Below are positions 9,436 through 18,920 of a DNA stretch of 64,000 nucleotides, piece by piece. The stretch comes from JABMNT01 sp048262255 (GTDB lineage: Bacteria; Pseudomonadota; Alphaproteobacteria; Rhodospirillales; Casp-alpha2), in assembly GCA_048262255.1 (NCBI GenBank), contig JBLXFH010000001.1, positions 248,001 through 312,000 on the forward strand, given 5' to 3'. Positions within the stretch are counted from its first letter, which is position 1, and every line of letters begins with the position of its first letter. The translations under genes were made by a program, and so were the position numbers. The notes beneath the pieces are model-generated. The model ran no database searches and was not told the DNA's origin. It saw only the letters and a list, made by a program, of their open reading frames with translations.

Positions 9436-9768
9436 ATGACGATCACCCTCGCGGTCTCCTTTCTGGCTTTTATCGTTTCCCTGATCGCCGTCTGGGCCTG
9501 CAGTGAAATTTCCAAAAAAACCATGGCGAAAGCCACGGCGCTCATTAAAGATCATTCGACGGAAATGTATAAGCTGGCGTCTCAAAACGATTTCGCCGTC
9601 GCCAGCCTGAAAGAAGACGTCCTCGGCCTGCGCATGGAACTCAATCAGGCCAATGAACAAATCCGCAAGGAAGCCGAAATGCGCAGCCGGGAGATGGAAT
9701 CAATCCGTGATCATCTGGAAGACATGGAAAAAGGCTGGGGACCGAAAAAACCCAACCTGCACGTTTGA
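9436..9768 (+). CDS. Small membrane-anchored coiled-coil protein, function unknown
   Basis: A 110-residue protein. Residues 3-22 are a hydrophobic N-terminal membrane anchor (LAVSFLAFIVSLIAVWA), followed by a long charged helix (about residues 25-100) rich in Glu, Lys, Met and Arg with a heptad-like pattern. This looks like a membrane-tethered coiled coil, as in many small envelope proteins. It lies alone between the hydroxyacid oxidase and a convergent SDR gene. I do not recognise the family. Codon use resembles its neighbours. Confidence 0.7.
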   Translation: MTITLAVSFLAFIVSLIAVWACSEISKKTMAKATALIKDHSTEMYKLASQNDFAVASLKEDVLGLRMELNQANEQIRKEAEMRSREMESIRDHLEDMEKGWGPKKPNLHV

Positions 9769-9786
9769 CCCGGTTCCAGGCCAGCC

Positions 9787-10614
9787 TCAATCTTTGAAAG
9801 ACTTCGAATAAGCCTTGAAAGCCTCCTTGTAATCCTCATGCCAACGCGACAGAGGCGGGCGGTTTTCAGTAATGTCCTGTGTGGCCCAGAAAAACCGCTG
9901 TCGATCCATTTCGGGCGTCACTTCATCGTCAGGGCAGATGATATAAAATTCGTTTTGTTCAATCGCCGTTAACATCATATCGATCACCTGTTCCGGCAGC
10001 CAGGCGCCCGGTTTGTGTTCCGCCGTTCCGGTTGTCGTCCAGCCCGGCACCAGCAAATGCGCCGTCACCCGACAATCCGGCGTATTACGCAACTCATGCT
10101 GCAACAATTCCGTATAAGACTTAACAGCGGCTTTCGAGACGTTATAGGGCGGATTGTTGGGGGGATTGGTGATGCCCTGTTTAGACCCTGTATTCACAAT
10201 CGCCGATGGCGCACCTTGCGCAATCATGCGCGGCGCAAAGGCCTGAACGCCATTGATCACGCCCCACATATTGACATTGATCGTTTGCTGCCAGTCGGCG
10301 TAGCTGTCCCAACAGCCACCCTTGTTGCGGGCCGCCGCGTTGTTCATCAGCACAGAGACCTCGCCATAAGTCGCGTAAGCCGCATCGCGCAGCGCTTCCA
10401 CATCAGCCATTTTGCTGACATCGCAAACCACGGACAACACCTCTGTCTGGTCTTTGAGCCCCTCGGCAGCCTGCGCCAGTTCCGTTGCCGTCACATCCGA
10501 CATACAGAGTTTCAGGCCCATGGATGCAAATTTTTTGCAGGCCGCCAGGCCAATTCCGCTGGCCGCACCTGTTACAACGGCAACGCGGCCAGCAGATAAA
10601 GCGGGATGGTTCAT
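9787..10614 (-). CDS. Short-chain dehydrogenase/reductase (SDR)
   Basis: A 275-residue classical SDR. The cofactor motif TGAASGIG is at residues 15-22, the structural NNAA motif near 97, the catalytic Ser in IVNTGSKQG, and the Tyr-Lys pair in YNVSKAAVK. An acidic residue after strand two (MSDV) hints at NAD(H) preference. The C-terminal part (FYIICPDDEVTPEMDRQR) matches SDRs of unknown specificity. The frame is open to 10647, but the ATG at 10614 has AGGGAGA at eight bases and is preferred. Substrate cannot be inferred from the neighbours. Confidence 0.9.
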   Translation of the reverse strand: MNHPALSAGRVAVVTGAASGIGLAACKKFASMGLKLCMSDVTATELAQAAEGLKDQTEVLSVVCDVSKMADVEALRDAAYATYGEVSVLMNNAAARNKGGCWDSYADWQQTINVNMWGVINGVQAFAPRMIAQGAPSAIVNTGSKQGITNPPNNPPYNVSKAAVKSYTELLQHELRNTPDCRVTAHLLVPGWTTTGTAEHKPGAWLPEQVIDMMLTAIEQNEFYIICPDDEVTPEMDRQRFFWATQDITENRPPLSRWHEDYKEAFKAYSKSFKD

Positions 10615-10686
10615 TATAAAATCTCCCTGTTTGCTTTGCTTTCCCAAAGACTAACAAGCGATCTGTCTGTCAGCAACGCCTTGTCT

Positions 10687-11706
10687 TTATATCGGTAGCC
10701 AGTCATCTGAAAATTCACAAATCCGGTTTCGGCCAAGTTCCTTGGCACGGTAAAGGGCCCGGTCCGCTCGGGACATCAACTCCTCCACCGTGGCGTTGCT
10801 GTCCTTGCGATCAACCAGCCCGAGACTGACGGTTACGGAAACATCCCCGTTATCTGTCGCAACGACAATTTCCGAGATGGCGGCCAACAATCGCTCCGCC
10901 AGTTCGCGCGCATTCACCAGGGCGGTCTCTGGTAAAAGAATAGCAAACTCCTCGCCGCCAATTCTCCCCGCCACATCGGACTGGCGGATGACCCGCATAA
11001 AGGTTTCAGAGACGCGCCTAAGCACTTCATCGCCAACTGGATGTCCATAGGTGTCATTGATGGTTTTGAAATGATCAATATCAAGCATCAGGAAAGACAG
11101 ATCATGTTTGTAACGTCGGGCCTGATCCTCGAAACCCTTAGCAAGATCGAAAAAAGCCCGGCGGTTGTTTAAACCGGTAAGCTCATCGGTCCGCGACAAT
11201 TCCTCGGCCCGCCGTTGCGCCGCGACCAGCCTTTCCTCGACCTTGCGAAGCTCCGTTATTTCACTGAAAGACAGGATAATGCCACCGTCCGCCGTCTTGG
11301 CTTCTTTCAGGATAAACCGGCGGCCGTCGGTATAGTCACGAACTGTCAACGTTCCATCCGGGTTCTGATGATCTTTCACCCTTTGACGAATAAATTCTTC
11401 CTCTCGCCCGATGGCTTCCTCGACCAGACCTTTTTTGACATTCATCCGAATTCCATCTTCGTAGGTCTTTTTCTCACGCACGAATTCCTCGGCCCTCGGA
11501 TTGATTTTCAGGAATTGTTTGTTGTACAGAATTAACCGGTCTTGCGAATCGTAGAGAGCCAAAGCTTCCTGAAGATTATCAATGGCGCCTACCAGACTAA
11601 GAGCCGCCTCATAGGAGCTTTCAAGTTCCGCAGCGCGTTTCTTCAGCTTGTCGTTTTCAGCCAAGAATTCATCGGTCTCGGAACTTGCATCTTGCGATTT
11701 TGTCAT
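10687..11706 (-). CDS. PAS-GGDEF diguanylate cyclase
   Basis: A 339-residue cytoplasmic protein that would make cyclic di-GMP from two GTP. Residues 1-40 form a short coiled coil, about 42-155 a PAS domain (ALYDSQDRLILYNKQFLKINP), and 170-335 a GGDEF domain. The active-site loop is GGEEF at 250-254, and the I-site RQSD at 241-244 is intact, so product inhibition by c-di-GMP is expected. There is no EAL domain and no membrane segment. This PAS resembles those preceding HisKA domains in the kinases at 55333 and 57518. Monocistronic by position. Confidence 0.94.
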   Translation of the reverse strand: MTKSQDASSETDEFLAENDKLKKRAAELESSYEAALSLVGAIDNLQEALALYDSQDRLILYNKQFLKINPRAEEFVREKKTYEDGIRMNVKKGLVEEAIGREEEFIRQRVKDHQNPDGTLTVRDYTDGRRFILKEAKTADGGIILSFSEITELRKVEERLVAAQRRAEELSRTDELTGLNNRRAFFDLAKGFEDQARRYKHDLSFLMLDIDHFKTINDTYGHPVGDEVLRRVSETFMRVIRQSDVAGRIGGEEFAILLPETALVNARELAERLLAAISEIVVATDNGDVSVTVSLGLVDRKDSNATVEELMSRADRALYRAKELGRNRICEFSDDWLPI

Positions 11707-11836
11707 GGCGCGCTTTTTTTAAGCTAAAATCAGACATCTAATATAGACCCTTGATGATAAGGAATACGAGCCTTGATATCGCAAACTCAGTTGGTTGAAA
11801 TGAAGCCTGTTACAACCCTTACCAAAGAAGCGCATT

Positions 11837-13654
11837 CTAGTTACTGGGCTCCGCGTCCATGACCTCGTATTTCTGTGTTTCTTCCAGCCCAAATTGCAAC
11901 GCCGCCAACCGGGCATACAGCGGGTTCTTTTTCAGCAATTCATCATGAGTACCGATGGCAACCATGCGCCCACGATCCATCACCGCGATGCGATCGGCGT
12001 TAAGGACCGTCGCCAGACGGTGTGCGATGATTAGCGTGGTCCGGCCGACCATCAGTTTTTCAAGCGCCATTTGAACCAGACGTTCGTTTTCCGCATCCAG
12101 GGCGGACGTCGCTTCATCGAGTAGGAGAATGGACGGATCGCGCAGCACGGCGCGGGCGATGGAGATGCGCTGACGCTGGCCGCCCGACAGGCGCGCCCCT
12201 TTTTCGCCGAGGAACGTATCGAAACCGGAAGGCAGTTCATCAAGAAATTCCGCCGCCGCCGCAGATTCAGCTGCCTGACGCACCTCAGCATTGGTGGCGC
12301 CAGGGCGGCCGAAACGGATATTTGCCCAGCCGTCGGCACCGAACAAAACCGGGTCCTGCGGAACCGATGCCATACGTTGGCGAACCGCTTGTGGGTCCGC
12401 GCCTTTTATATCAACACCATCAATTAAAACCTGTCCCTGCAAGGGGTCATAAAACCGCAAAAGCAGTTGGAAAACAGTTGTTTTCCCGGCCCCCGAGGGC
12501 CCAACCAGCGCCACCGTCTCGCCCGGCCTGACCTCAAGATTGAAATCAACCAGGGCCGCCAGATCGGGCCGCGAGGGATAGTGAAACGTCACCCCTTCAA
12601 ATTTGATTCGGCCTTCAGCCGGAACGGGCAAGGCTATGGGGTTGGCCGGTGCCTTGATTTCCGGTTCCTCCTCCAGCAGCTCAAGCAGCCGTTCCGTAGC
12701 CCCGGCGGCGCGTTGTAACTCACCGAACACCTCGCTGATCACACCCACGGAAAAAGCGACAACGGTGGCATAAAAAACAAAGGCGGCCAGCTCACCACCG
12801 CTGATTTCACCGCTGATCACGCCTTGCCCGCCAAACCACAGAATGACGGCAATGGCGTTGAACACCAGCAAGATGACCACGGCGGTTAACAAACCACGGG
12901 CCCGGATTCGCCGGATCGCCGTATCAAAGGCGTTTTTGACTTCCTCGCCAAAGCGTCCGCGGTCTTCCTCTTCATGGGTGAAAGCCTGGACGGTACGGAT
13001 GGCGTTGAATGTTTCTTCGGCAAAGGCCCCCACATCGGCGACCCGGTCCTGACTGGCCCGTGATAATTTGCGTACGCGTCGGCCATAGATGAGTATCGGC
13101 ACAACAACAATGGGCACCACCAGCAGGACCAGTCCAGTCAGTTTGGGATTGGTGACAAACAGCATGACCATGCCGCCAATAAAATTGAGTGTATTGCGCA
13201 GCGCCATGGAGGCCGAAGAGCCAATCACTGATTGCAGCAAGGTGGTATCAGTGGTCAGGCGCGACAGAATCTCGCCGGTCTTGGTGACTTCAAAAAAACC
13301 CGGATGCAGGGCCAACACCCGGTCAAACACGGCTTTCCGCAAATCGGCCACGACCCGTTCGCCCAGCCAGGAAACCAGATAAAAGCGGGCAAAGGTGCCA
13401 AAGGCCATGATCACGGAAAGCCCAATCAACAGCATCAGAGCATTATCCAATGCACTTTCATCGCCGCCGGCAAATCCGCTGTCGATCAGTTCCTTCAGGC
13501 CCTGACCAAGGCCCAGCGTGGCGGCGGCTGTGATGGTCAGGGCAATCAGGGCGGCAATCACCCGCATCCGATAGGGGACAAGAAACGCCCAGGCCTGTTT
13601 CAGATAACGCAAATCACGGCCTTTAGGGCGGTCGGGGAGCGAGGAACGGGCCAA
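11837..13654 (-). CDS. ABC exporter, fused membrane and ATPase domains (MsbA/multidrug type)
   Basis: A 605-residue half-transporter. About residues 1-330 hold the six-helix ABC transmembrane domain (FARFYLVSWLGERVVADLRKA is the first coupling region), and 340-590 the nucleotide-binding domain with Walker A GPSGAGKTT, signature LSGGQRQRI, Walker B ILLLDEATSALD and the H-loop IIAHRLATV. It would work as a homodimer exporting lipid or drug-like compounds. The start codon is TTG at 13654, with AAAGGACG before it; no in-frame ATG lies near. A solo gene, divergent from the MFS at 13836. Substrate unknown. Confidence 0.93.
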   Translation of the reverse strand: MARSSLPDRPKGRDLRYLKQAWAFLVPYRMRVIAALIALTITAAATLGLGQGLKELIDSGFAGGDESALDNALMLLIGLSVIMAFGTFARFYLVSWLGERVVADLRKAVFDRVLALHPGFFEVTKTGEILSRLTTDTTLLQSVIGSSASMALRNTLNFIGGMVMLFVTNPKLTGLVLLVVPIVVVPILIYGRRVRKLSRASQDRVADVGAFAEETFNAIRTVQAFTHEEEDRGRFGEEVKNAFDTAIRRIRARGLLTAVVILLVFNAIAVILWFGGQGVISGEISGGELAAFVFYATVVAFSVGVISEVFGELQRAAGATERLLELLEEEPEIKAPANPIALPVPAEGRIKFEGVTFHYPSRPDLAALVDFNLEVRPGETVALVGPSGAGKTTVFQLLLRFYDPLQGQVLIDGVDIKGADPQAVRQRMASVPQDPVLFGADGWANIRFGRPGATNAEVRQAAESAAAAEFLDELPSGFDTFLGEKGARLSGGQRQRISIARAVLRDPSILLLDEATSALDAENERLVQMALEKLMVGRTTLIIAHRLATVLNADRIAVMDRGRMVAIGTHDELLKKNPLYARLAALQFGLEETQKYEVMDAEPSN

Positions 13655-13835
13655 AAGTATCGTCCTTTAATCAGATTGTCTGGAAAAGGCCGCGTTCTGA
13701 ATGCTAGGTCAGCCCTGTTTTCACTTCCTTATTTGGCAGAAATCGGCGAACATTCAAGCTGACTCATCAAATGATATCTCACAATCCTTTGCCCACTCCT
13801 GAAATGCGCGGTAATTTAACCGCCGCCTCACCGCC

Positions 13836-15032
13836 ATGGATGTCTCGCTTATGAATACAAAACAACTGGAAACCCTGTTTTTGAATCTGGGTCATTTTTT
13901 CGACCACATGCTGATTCTGATCTATGCGACGGCGGTCATTTCCATCGGTGTCGAGTTTGAGCTGCCCTATGGCGAAATCATTGCCCTCGCCACGCCGGGG
14001 TTCATCCTGTATGGGGCCATGTCGCTGCCCTTTGGCTGGCTTGGGGACCGCAAGGGCCGCCACGGCTTGATGGCTTTGTTTTTTATCGGCATAGGTCTTG
14101 CCACAACCCTCACTGCCTTGAGCACAAACATTTGGCAAATCGGTCTGGGTTTGACGGTCATCGGCTTTTTTGCGGCGATCTATCATCCCGTCGGGATCCC
14201 CATGCTTATTCAGGGCATCGACAAACCCGGCAGGAAACTGGGACTGAATGGCGTATTTGGCAATATGGGCGTGGCGGCGGCCCCACTGGTGGTTGGCGCA
14301 TTGGCAGCCGCCTACGGCTGGCGTGGCGCCTTTATTGGCCCTGGCGTGGTTTGCATAATGATAGGTATGCTGTTCTGGTGGCTGGTTCCGGCTGACAGCC
14401 CGGCAAAAAAAGAAACCCGTGATCAGAAAGCGGGATCATTCGATACTTTCATGCCCGGCTGGCGCCGTGTGCTTCTCATCATTGGCATCATAACTTTGGT
14501 GGCCGGCGTCATTTTCAACGCAACAACGGTCTCCTTACCGAAACTCTTTCAGGAACGTTTCACCGACGCCCTGCCCGGCGCCATAGGTTTTACGGCGCTC
14601 GCCTCTCTGGTTTACGCCATTGCGTCATTTGCCCAGGTCATGGCGGGCACTGCGGTCGACAAGGTTTCCGCCAAGCGACTTTTGGTCGGGCTGCTCGGCA
14701 CACAAATGGTCGTTCTGCCCATCATGGCTTTCGCCGAAGGCCCGTTGCTGTTTGTGGCGGCGTTGATTGCCATGGCCTGTGTGTTTGGCCAAATCCCAAT
14801 CATCGATACCCTTGTCTCGCGTTATGTACCGGATTCTCACCGGGGCCGGGTGTTCTCGATTAAATATCTTCTCAATCTGGGCGTCGGCGCCATGGCCCTT
14901 CCCCTGATCGCTTCCCTGCATCAATGGGGTGACGGCTTTACGTCCTTGTTCCAGTTGCTGGGCTTGATCGCGCTGATCATGGCCGTTGCCGCCCTGTCTT
15001 TGCGCCGCACCCAGGCTTCTCCGGCCGAATAA
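13836..15032 (+). CDS. Major facilitator superfamily transporter
   Basis: A 398-residue inner-membrane protein with about twelve hydrophobic segments. The MFS loop 2-3 motif is present as PFGWLGDRKGRHG (near residue 70), and the second half repeats a weaker version (AGTAVDKVSAKR). The start is uncertain between 13836 and the ATG at 13851; neither has a strong ribosome site, and the latter gives MNTKQLETLFLNLGHF. It is followed after 17 bases by a beta-lactamase-fold hydrolase, so the two may be an operon handling one compound. Confidence 0.88.
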   Translation: MDVSLMNTKQLETLFLNLGHFFDHMLILIYATAVISIGVEFELPYGEIIALATPGFILYGAMSLPFGWLGDRKGRHGLMALFFIGIGLATTLTALSTNIWQIGLGLTVIGFFAAIYHPVGIPMLIQGIDKPGRKLGLNGVFGNMGVAAAPLVVGALAAAYGWRGAFIGPGVVCIMIGMLFWWLVPADSPAKKETRDQKAGSFDTFMPGWRRVLLIIGIITLVAGVIFNATTVSLPKLFQERFTDALPGAIGFTALASLVYAIASFAQVMAGTAVDKVSAKRLLVGLLGTQMVVLPIMAFAEGPLLFVAALIAMACVFGQIPIIDTLVSRYVPDSHRGRVFSIKYLLNLGVGAMALPLIASLHQWGDGFTSLFQLLGLIALIMAVAALSLRRTQASPAE

Positions 15033-15049
15033 GAAAGCATAGGTATTCC

Positions 15050-16234
15050 ATGACGCAATTCACCCCCGTCGATCACTGGGCACGTTCTCTTATAGATCAG
15101 CGGCGTCTGGCCCAGGCTGAGATCACCATTTTGCGTCGGGGAGAAACGGTCTTTTCCGAGCGCTATGGAAGCATGGATTTAGAAGGCCAGAGGCCTTTGC
15201 CGGAAGATGCCGTTTTCCGTATTTATTCCATGACCAAACCGATCATTGCCGTTGCTGTTCTGATGCTGGCGGAACAGGGCAAACTGGCGCTGCAGGATCC
15301 CGTCGCCAAATTCATTCCGGAATTTTCAGACGCACAGGTCAGTGCGCATACAAACGGAAAAGAAGTCCGGCGCGAACCAGCCCAAACGCCCGTGACCCTG
15401 CATCATCTGATGACGCACACGGCAGGCCTGACCTACGGGGGAGATGAATACCCTCCTGTCAGCACTGCGTACCGGGAAAACGGTATCGATTTTTCCATGG
15501 CTTATGCAAATCTTGCCGAGATGGCCGCCAAGGTCGGGCGGCAGCCTTTGTTTTATCAGCCGGGAACCCGCTGGATTTATAGCGTCGCCAACGACATTTT
15601 GGGGCGCGTCATCGAAGTTTCCTCCGGGATGCCCCTGGACCATTTTTTTACCAATCATATTTTCGCCCCTCTCGGCATGGACGACACGGGATTTCATGTG
15701 AGCGATGCCCAAAAGGACCGCTTTGTCGCCAATTTCTGTTATGACGCGGCAGGCAAGCTGGCCGACTGCAGCGCCGGTTCCCATGAGCGTTTTCTCGAGC
15801 ATGGGACGCTCCTATCGGGCGGCGGCGGACTGGTTTCCACCAGCCGGGACTATCTGAAATTTGCACAAATGCTGCTGGGGCGCGGGTCCTTCGCGGGCGC
15901 CCAAATTCTGACTCCGCAATCCGTTGACCTGATGACCACCAACCACCTGCCGGGCGACCTGCCGTCTATGGGTTGCGCTACCCACAGCACAATGGAGATG
16001 ACCGGGGTTGGATACGGTTACGGCGTTTCGGTTATGATTGATCAAAACAAGGTGCGTTTTCCCTGCTCGAACGGGGACTTCGGCTGGGCCGGTGTCGCCA
16101 ACACCTATTTCTGGGTCGACCCTGCAGAACAGTTGATCGTTCTGTTCATGAGCCAGTTGATGCCCGCCTCCGATATGCCAATCCGCGTTGATTTACGCAA
16201 ACGCGTCTATCAATCCCTCGGTCGCGCCATCTAA
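15050..16234 (+). CDS. Serine hydrolase of the beta-lactamase (class C / EstB) fold
   Basis: A 394-residue hydrolase. The nucleophile is the Ser of SMTK (SxxK, in FRIYSMTKPI near residue 64), and the second catalytic element is the Tyr of RWIYSVANDILG near residue 180. The family includes esterases, D-aminopeptidases and lactonases, and most members do not act on antibiotics. There is no signal peptide, so it is likely cytoplasmic, against a resistance role. It follows the MFS gene by 17 bases. Its stop overlaps the convergent msrB stop by four bases. Confidence 0.88.
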   Translation: MTQFTPVDHWARSLIDQRRLAQAEITILRRGETVFSERYGSMDLEGQRPLPEDAVFRIYSMTKPIIAVAVLMLAEQGKLALQDPVAKFIPEFSDAQVSAHTNGKEVRREPAQTPVTLHHLMTHTAGLTYGGDEYPPVSTAYRENGIDFSMAYANLAEMAAKVGRQPLFYQPGTRWIYSVANDILGRVIEVSSGMPLDHFFTNHIFAPLGMDDTGFHVSDAQKDRFVANFCYDAAGKLADCSAGSHERFLEHGTLLSGGGGLVSTSRDYLKFAQMLLGRGSFAGAQILTPQSVDLMTTNHLPGDLPSMGCATHSTMEMTGVGYGYGVSVMIDQNKVRFPCSNGDFGWAGVANTYFWVDPAEQLIVLFMSQLMPASDMPIRVDLRKRVYQSLGRAI

Positions 16235-16641
16235 TCGGTTTTTTCGTCCGTTGGCGGCACCAGATTGAGGGCCACGGAATTCATACAATAGCGCAGGCCC
16301 GTGGGTTGCGGACCGTCAGGGAAAACATGACCCAGATGGGCATCACATTTGGCGCAGACCACTTCTGTGCGGCGGGAGAAAAAGCCATTGTCTTCTTTCT
16401 CTTCCACGGCATCAACCGTGATCGGTTTGAAGAAGCTGGGCCAGCCGGTGCCGGAATTGTATTTCGCATCCGACGAAAAAAGCGGATTGCCACAACAAAT
16501 GCATTGATAAACCCCGGGATCCTTGCATTTGTCATATTGTCCCGTAAAGGCGTGTTCCGTTCCCTGACGGCGGCAGACATAATAGGCTTCATCGGAGAGG
16601 AGCTGTTGCCATTCGCCATCCGTTTTTTGAATTTTTTCCAT
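16231..16641 (-). CDS. msrB: Peptide-methionine (R)-S-oxide reductase
   Basis: A 136-residue repair enzyme that reduces the R epimer of methionine sulfoxide in proteins. Zinc is held by two CxxC pairs (CICC and CAKC), and the catalytic Cys is in GLRYCMNSVAL. The GTGWPSF and DAHLGHVFPDG stretches are hallmark. The frame is open to 16713, but the ATG at 16641 has GGGAG ten bases before it and gives the usual start (MEKIQKTDGEW). No msrA is adjacent. Its 3' end overlaps the serine hydrolase gene by four bases. Confidence 0.96.
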   Translation of the reverse strand: MEKIQKTDGEWQQLLSDEAYYVCRRQGTEHAFTGQYDKCKDPGVYQCICCGNPLFSSDAKYNSGTGWPSFFKPITVDAVEEKEDNGFFSRRTEVVCAKCDAHLGHVFPDGPQPTGLRYCMNSVALNLVPPTDEKTD

Positions 16642-16720
16642 TTCAGGGCTCCCGTTTTTCTTGCTATACTTAGGCTTGATCCATGTCGACACCTCTGGCG
16701 CATCTGTGGTCAACCCATTG

Positions 16721-16733
16721 TCTAACAGTTAGA
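16721..16733. promoter_or_regulatory. Perfect 13-bp palindrome between msrB and the cheZ-like gene
   Basis: TCTAAC-A-GTTAGA is a perfect inverted repeat around one base, in the 131-base divergent space between msrB and the CheZ-like gene. It could be an operator for a dimeric regulator. No regulator gene is adjacent and no second copy was seen. Confidence 0.3.
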
Positions 16734-16772
16734 TGCCTTTGTAATAATATCAAGACCGATGTGGAATTTCTA

Positions 16773-17309
16773 ATGCAAACCGATCCCCAACTGGAAGCGC
16801 TTAAAAAAGAAGTCGCCGGACTTTTTAACAGTTTTCAGCGGGTCCGAGATGAACTGGCTTCCTTGAACATTCCCTCAACGGAGGACAACCTGCTGGGCTC
16901 GGTCGCCGAACAGATGACGGCGATTACCGAAGAGACCAGTTCCGCGACGAACAGCATCATGGAAGCCACAGAAGCCATCCAGACGGTCAACGAACGGCTG
17001 CTCAAGGAAATCAAGTTTGGTGGCGCACGCCCGAATTTTGAGGAAATCGCTCTGCACACCAACAAGATTTTTGAGGCCTGCTCCTTCCATGACATCACCG
17101 GCCAGCGGCTGACCAAGATCGCCACGGCCATCTCCATCCTTGAGGACTCGTTCGGCACACTAGCGACTGTGGTCGGCAAAAGTGCTTTGCAAACGGCCAA
17201 GGTCGAGAAAAAATCCATCCACAGAAATGACGACGGTCTTGAGTTGACGGGGCCGCGCGTTGACGATACCGCCTACAGTCAGGAAGATATCGACAAACTG
17301 TTCGACTAA
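16773..17309 (+). CDS. CheZ-like protein phosphatase
   Basis: A 178-residue, mostly helical protein. It carries the CheZ core CSFHDITGQRL, with the catalytic Asp at 107 and Gln at 111 (CheZ pattern DxTGQ), and ends in SQEDIDKLFD, a short acidic tail like the CheY-binding C-terminus of CheZ. A long helical hairpin surrounds the core. It would speed dephosphorylation of a CheY-like receiver. The frame is open from 16683, but the ATG at 16773 starts the helical region. No other chemotaxis genes lie in the window. The nearest stand-alone receiver is at 25090. Confidence 0.82.
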   Translation: MQTDPQLEALKKEVAGLFNSFQRVRDELASLNIPSTEDNLLGSVAEQMTAITEETSSATNSIMEATEAIQTVNERLLKEIKFGGARPNFEEIALHTNKIFEACSFHDITGQRLTKIATAISILEDSFGTLATVVGKSALQTAKVEKKSIHRNDDGLELTGPRVDDTAYSQEDIDKLFD

Positions 17310-17312
17310 TCC

Positions 17313-18920
17313 CTAAATCCGGCCGTCATACGCCTTGCGTCCGATGGGGCAGGCCAGAACCGTAAAAGTATCGCGACCCAACGACGCCAACAGCTCCCGC
17401 TCCAGCGATGCTTCATCCGTAACTGTTACGCCAACGCCGCCAAGGGCCGTGGCGACGGCGGCAAAGTCCGTGCCGTCAAAATCGACACCTAAATTGTTAT
17501 ATCCGGAGCCTCTCTGTTTAAGCTCGATCAAGGCCAGCGATTCATCAACAAAGACAACCACCGGAATACCCAGTTTGCAGTCCCGGGCCGTCGCCAGTTC
17601 GCCCAAAATCATTTCCAGACCGGCATCCCCACTGAAAGCGACCACCGGACGCGCCGGTTCAGCCAGCTTGCGGCCTATGGCCAGCGGCAAGGCGACGCCC
17701 ATGGTGCAAAGCCCCGTTGATTGCATCAGGCCGCGTGGCTCAAAACATTCCCAGGCCTGGCTCAGCAGGATGCGGTGCGCGCCTGTATCAATGGCGGCAA
17801 TGGTATCGCGCGGCAAGGCCCGGCGCGCCGCGGCGACAACGGCTTCGGCGCCCCAGTTCCCATCTCCGGCAAACGCCTCTTTATGCTGTTTGCGGACTGC
17901 GGCAGGCTCATTGGCAGGCCAGACGAGGTTGGTCGCCCGCCCGTCGCCCAGTGCGGCCAGTCCGGCCCCCACATGCCCGGTGAAGGTCAGGGACGCCTGA
18001 TGCACGAAATGGCTGTTGGATCCGATGGAAAATTCAATCACCGACATATCGGCTTCCCAGGGGGCGGTCCAGCTTGAACGCATTTCAATGGGATCATATC
18101 CGGCCAGCAAAATAAGGTCGCTTTTGGCGATCAGCGGCTGAATGATTTTATCGGCTTTTGGCGACAGTCCAAACCCGCCCAGCGCCAGAGGATCATCCTC
18201 GGGTAAAATACCCTTGGCTTTATAGGTCGTCAGCAACGGCACCTGAAAGCGTTTGCAAAAAGCCGCGACCTCTTCCGCCGCATCCTGATGCAGAACCTCA
18301 ACACCGGCAATCATCAGAGGCCGTTCGGCGTCATGCAACAACTCGCGGGCTTTCTCCAGTTCAGAGCTTGGTGCCGGGCCCGCTTTCGCCAGCGTCTGGC
18401 GGCGCGGCGCGGCAACAGCCTCCTGCTCAAGGGTCGCCAGCGAAATGGGCACATCAATATGAACCGGCCCCTGCTTGCCATCCATGGCGAGGGTAATCGC
18501 TTTATCGATGATCACATCCACCGCCCCGGCAACCATGGTGAAACTGGCTTTTGTCACGGATTTCAAAAGCTCGCCATGATCGAAAACCTGATGGGTATAG
18601 GTCTGCGCCACATCCGCATCAACACATCCCGTCAAATAGATCAACGGCACCTGGTCCTGATAGGCATTGACGATGGCGTTGACCGCGTTGGCGACGCCAG
18701 GCCCGACAGTCGCCAGCAAAACACAGGGCGCTTTCGTGAAATGGTGTGTACCTTCGGCCATGAAACCGCCGGGGTTCTCATGCTTGACCAAAATGAATTT
18801 CAGCCCGGCGCGCTCGAGCGCATCCATCAGTTCCAGCACTTCGCCACCGGGGATGCCAAAGGCATGACGACACCCTGCCGCATATAGACGCTGGGCTATA
18901 ATGTCCGCTGTATTAGGCAT
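17313..18920 (-). CDS. Thiamine-diphosphate enzyme of the acetolactate synthase-like family
   Basis: A 535-residue TPP-dependent enzyme. It has the N-terminal PYR domain with the catalytic Glu in VKHENPGG (near residue 47), a middle FAD/DHAP-synthase-fold domain, and the C-terminal PP domain with GDAGLEMILGEL and a later FVDESLALIELKQ in place of the usual NN. This pattern belongs to catabolic 'acetolactate synthase-like' enzymes rather than IlvB: there is no IlvN small subunit, and the biosynthetic FAD-site pattern is not evident. The reaction is a decarboxylation or carboligation of a 2-oxoacid, substrate unknown. Its start overlaps the stop of the acyl-CoA dehydrogenase gene by eight bases, so the pair is co-translated. 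Confidence 0.85.
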   Translation of the reverse strand: MPNTADIIAQRLYAAGCRHAFGIPGGEVLELMDALERAGLKFILVKHENPGGFMAEGTHHFTKAPCVLLATVGPGVANAVNAIVNAYQDQVPLIYLTGCVDADVAQTYTHQVFDHGELLKSVTKASFTMVAGAVDVIIDKAITLAMDGKQGPVHIDVPISLATLEQEAVAAPRRQTLAKAGPAPSSELEKARELLHDAERPLMIAGVEVLHQDAAEEVAAFCKRFQVPLLTTYKAKGILPEDDPLALGGFGLSPKADKIIQPLIAKSDLILLAGYDPIEMRSSWTAPWEADMSVIEFSIGSNSHFVHQASLTFTGHVGAGLAALGDGRATNLVWPANEPAAVRKQHKEAFAGDGNWGAEAVVAAARRALPRDTIAAIDTGAHRILLSQAWECFEPRGLMQSTGLCTMGVALPLAIGRKLAEPARPVVAFSGDAGLEMILGELATARDCKLGIPVVVFVDESLALIELKQRGSGYNNLGVDFDGTDFAAVATALGGVGVTVTDEASLERELLASLGRDTFTVLACPIGRKAYDGRI

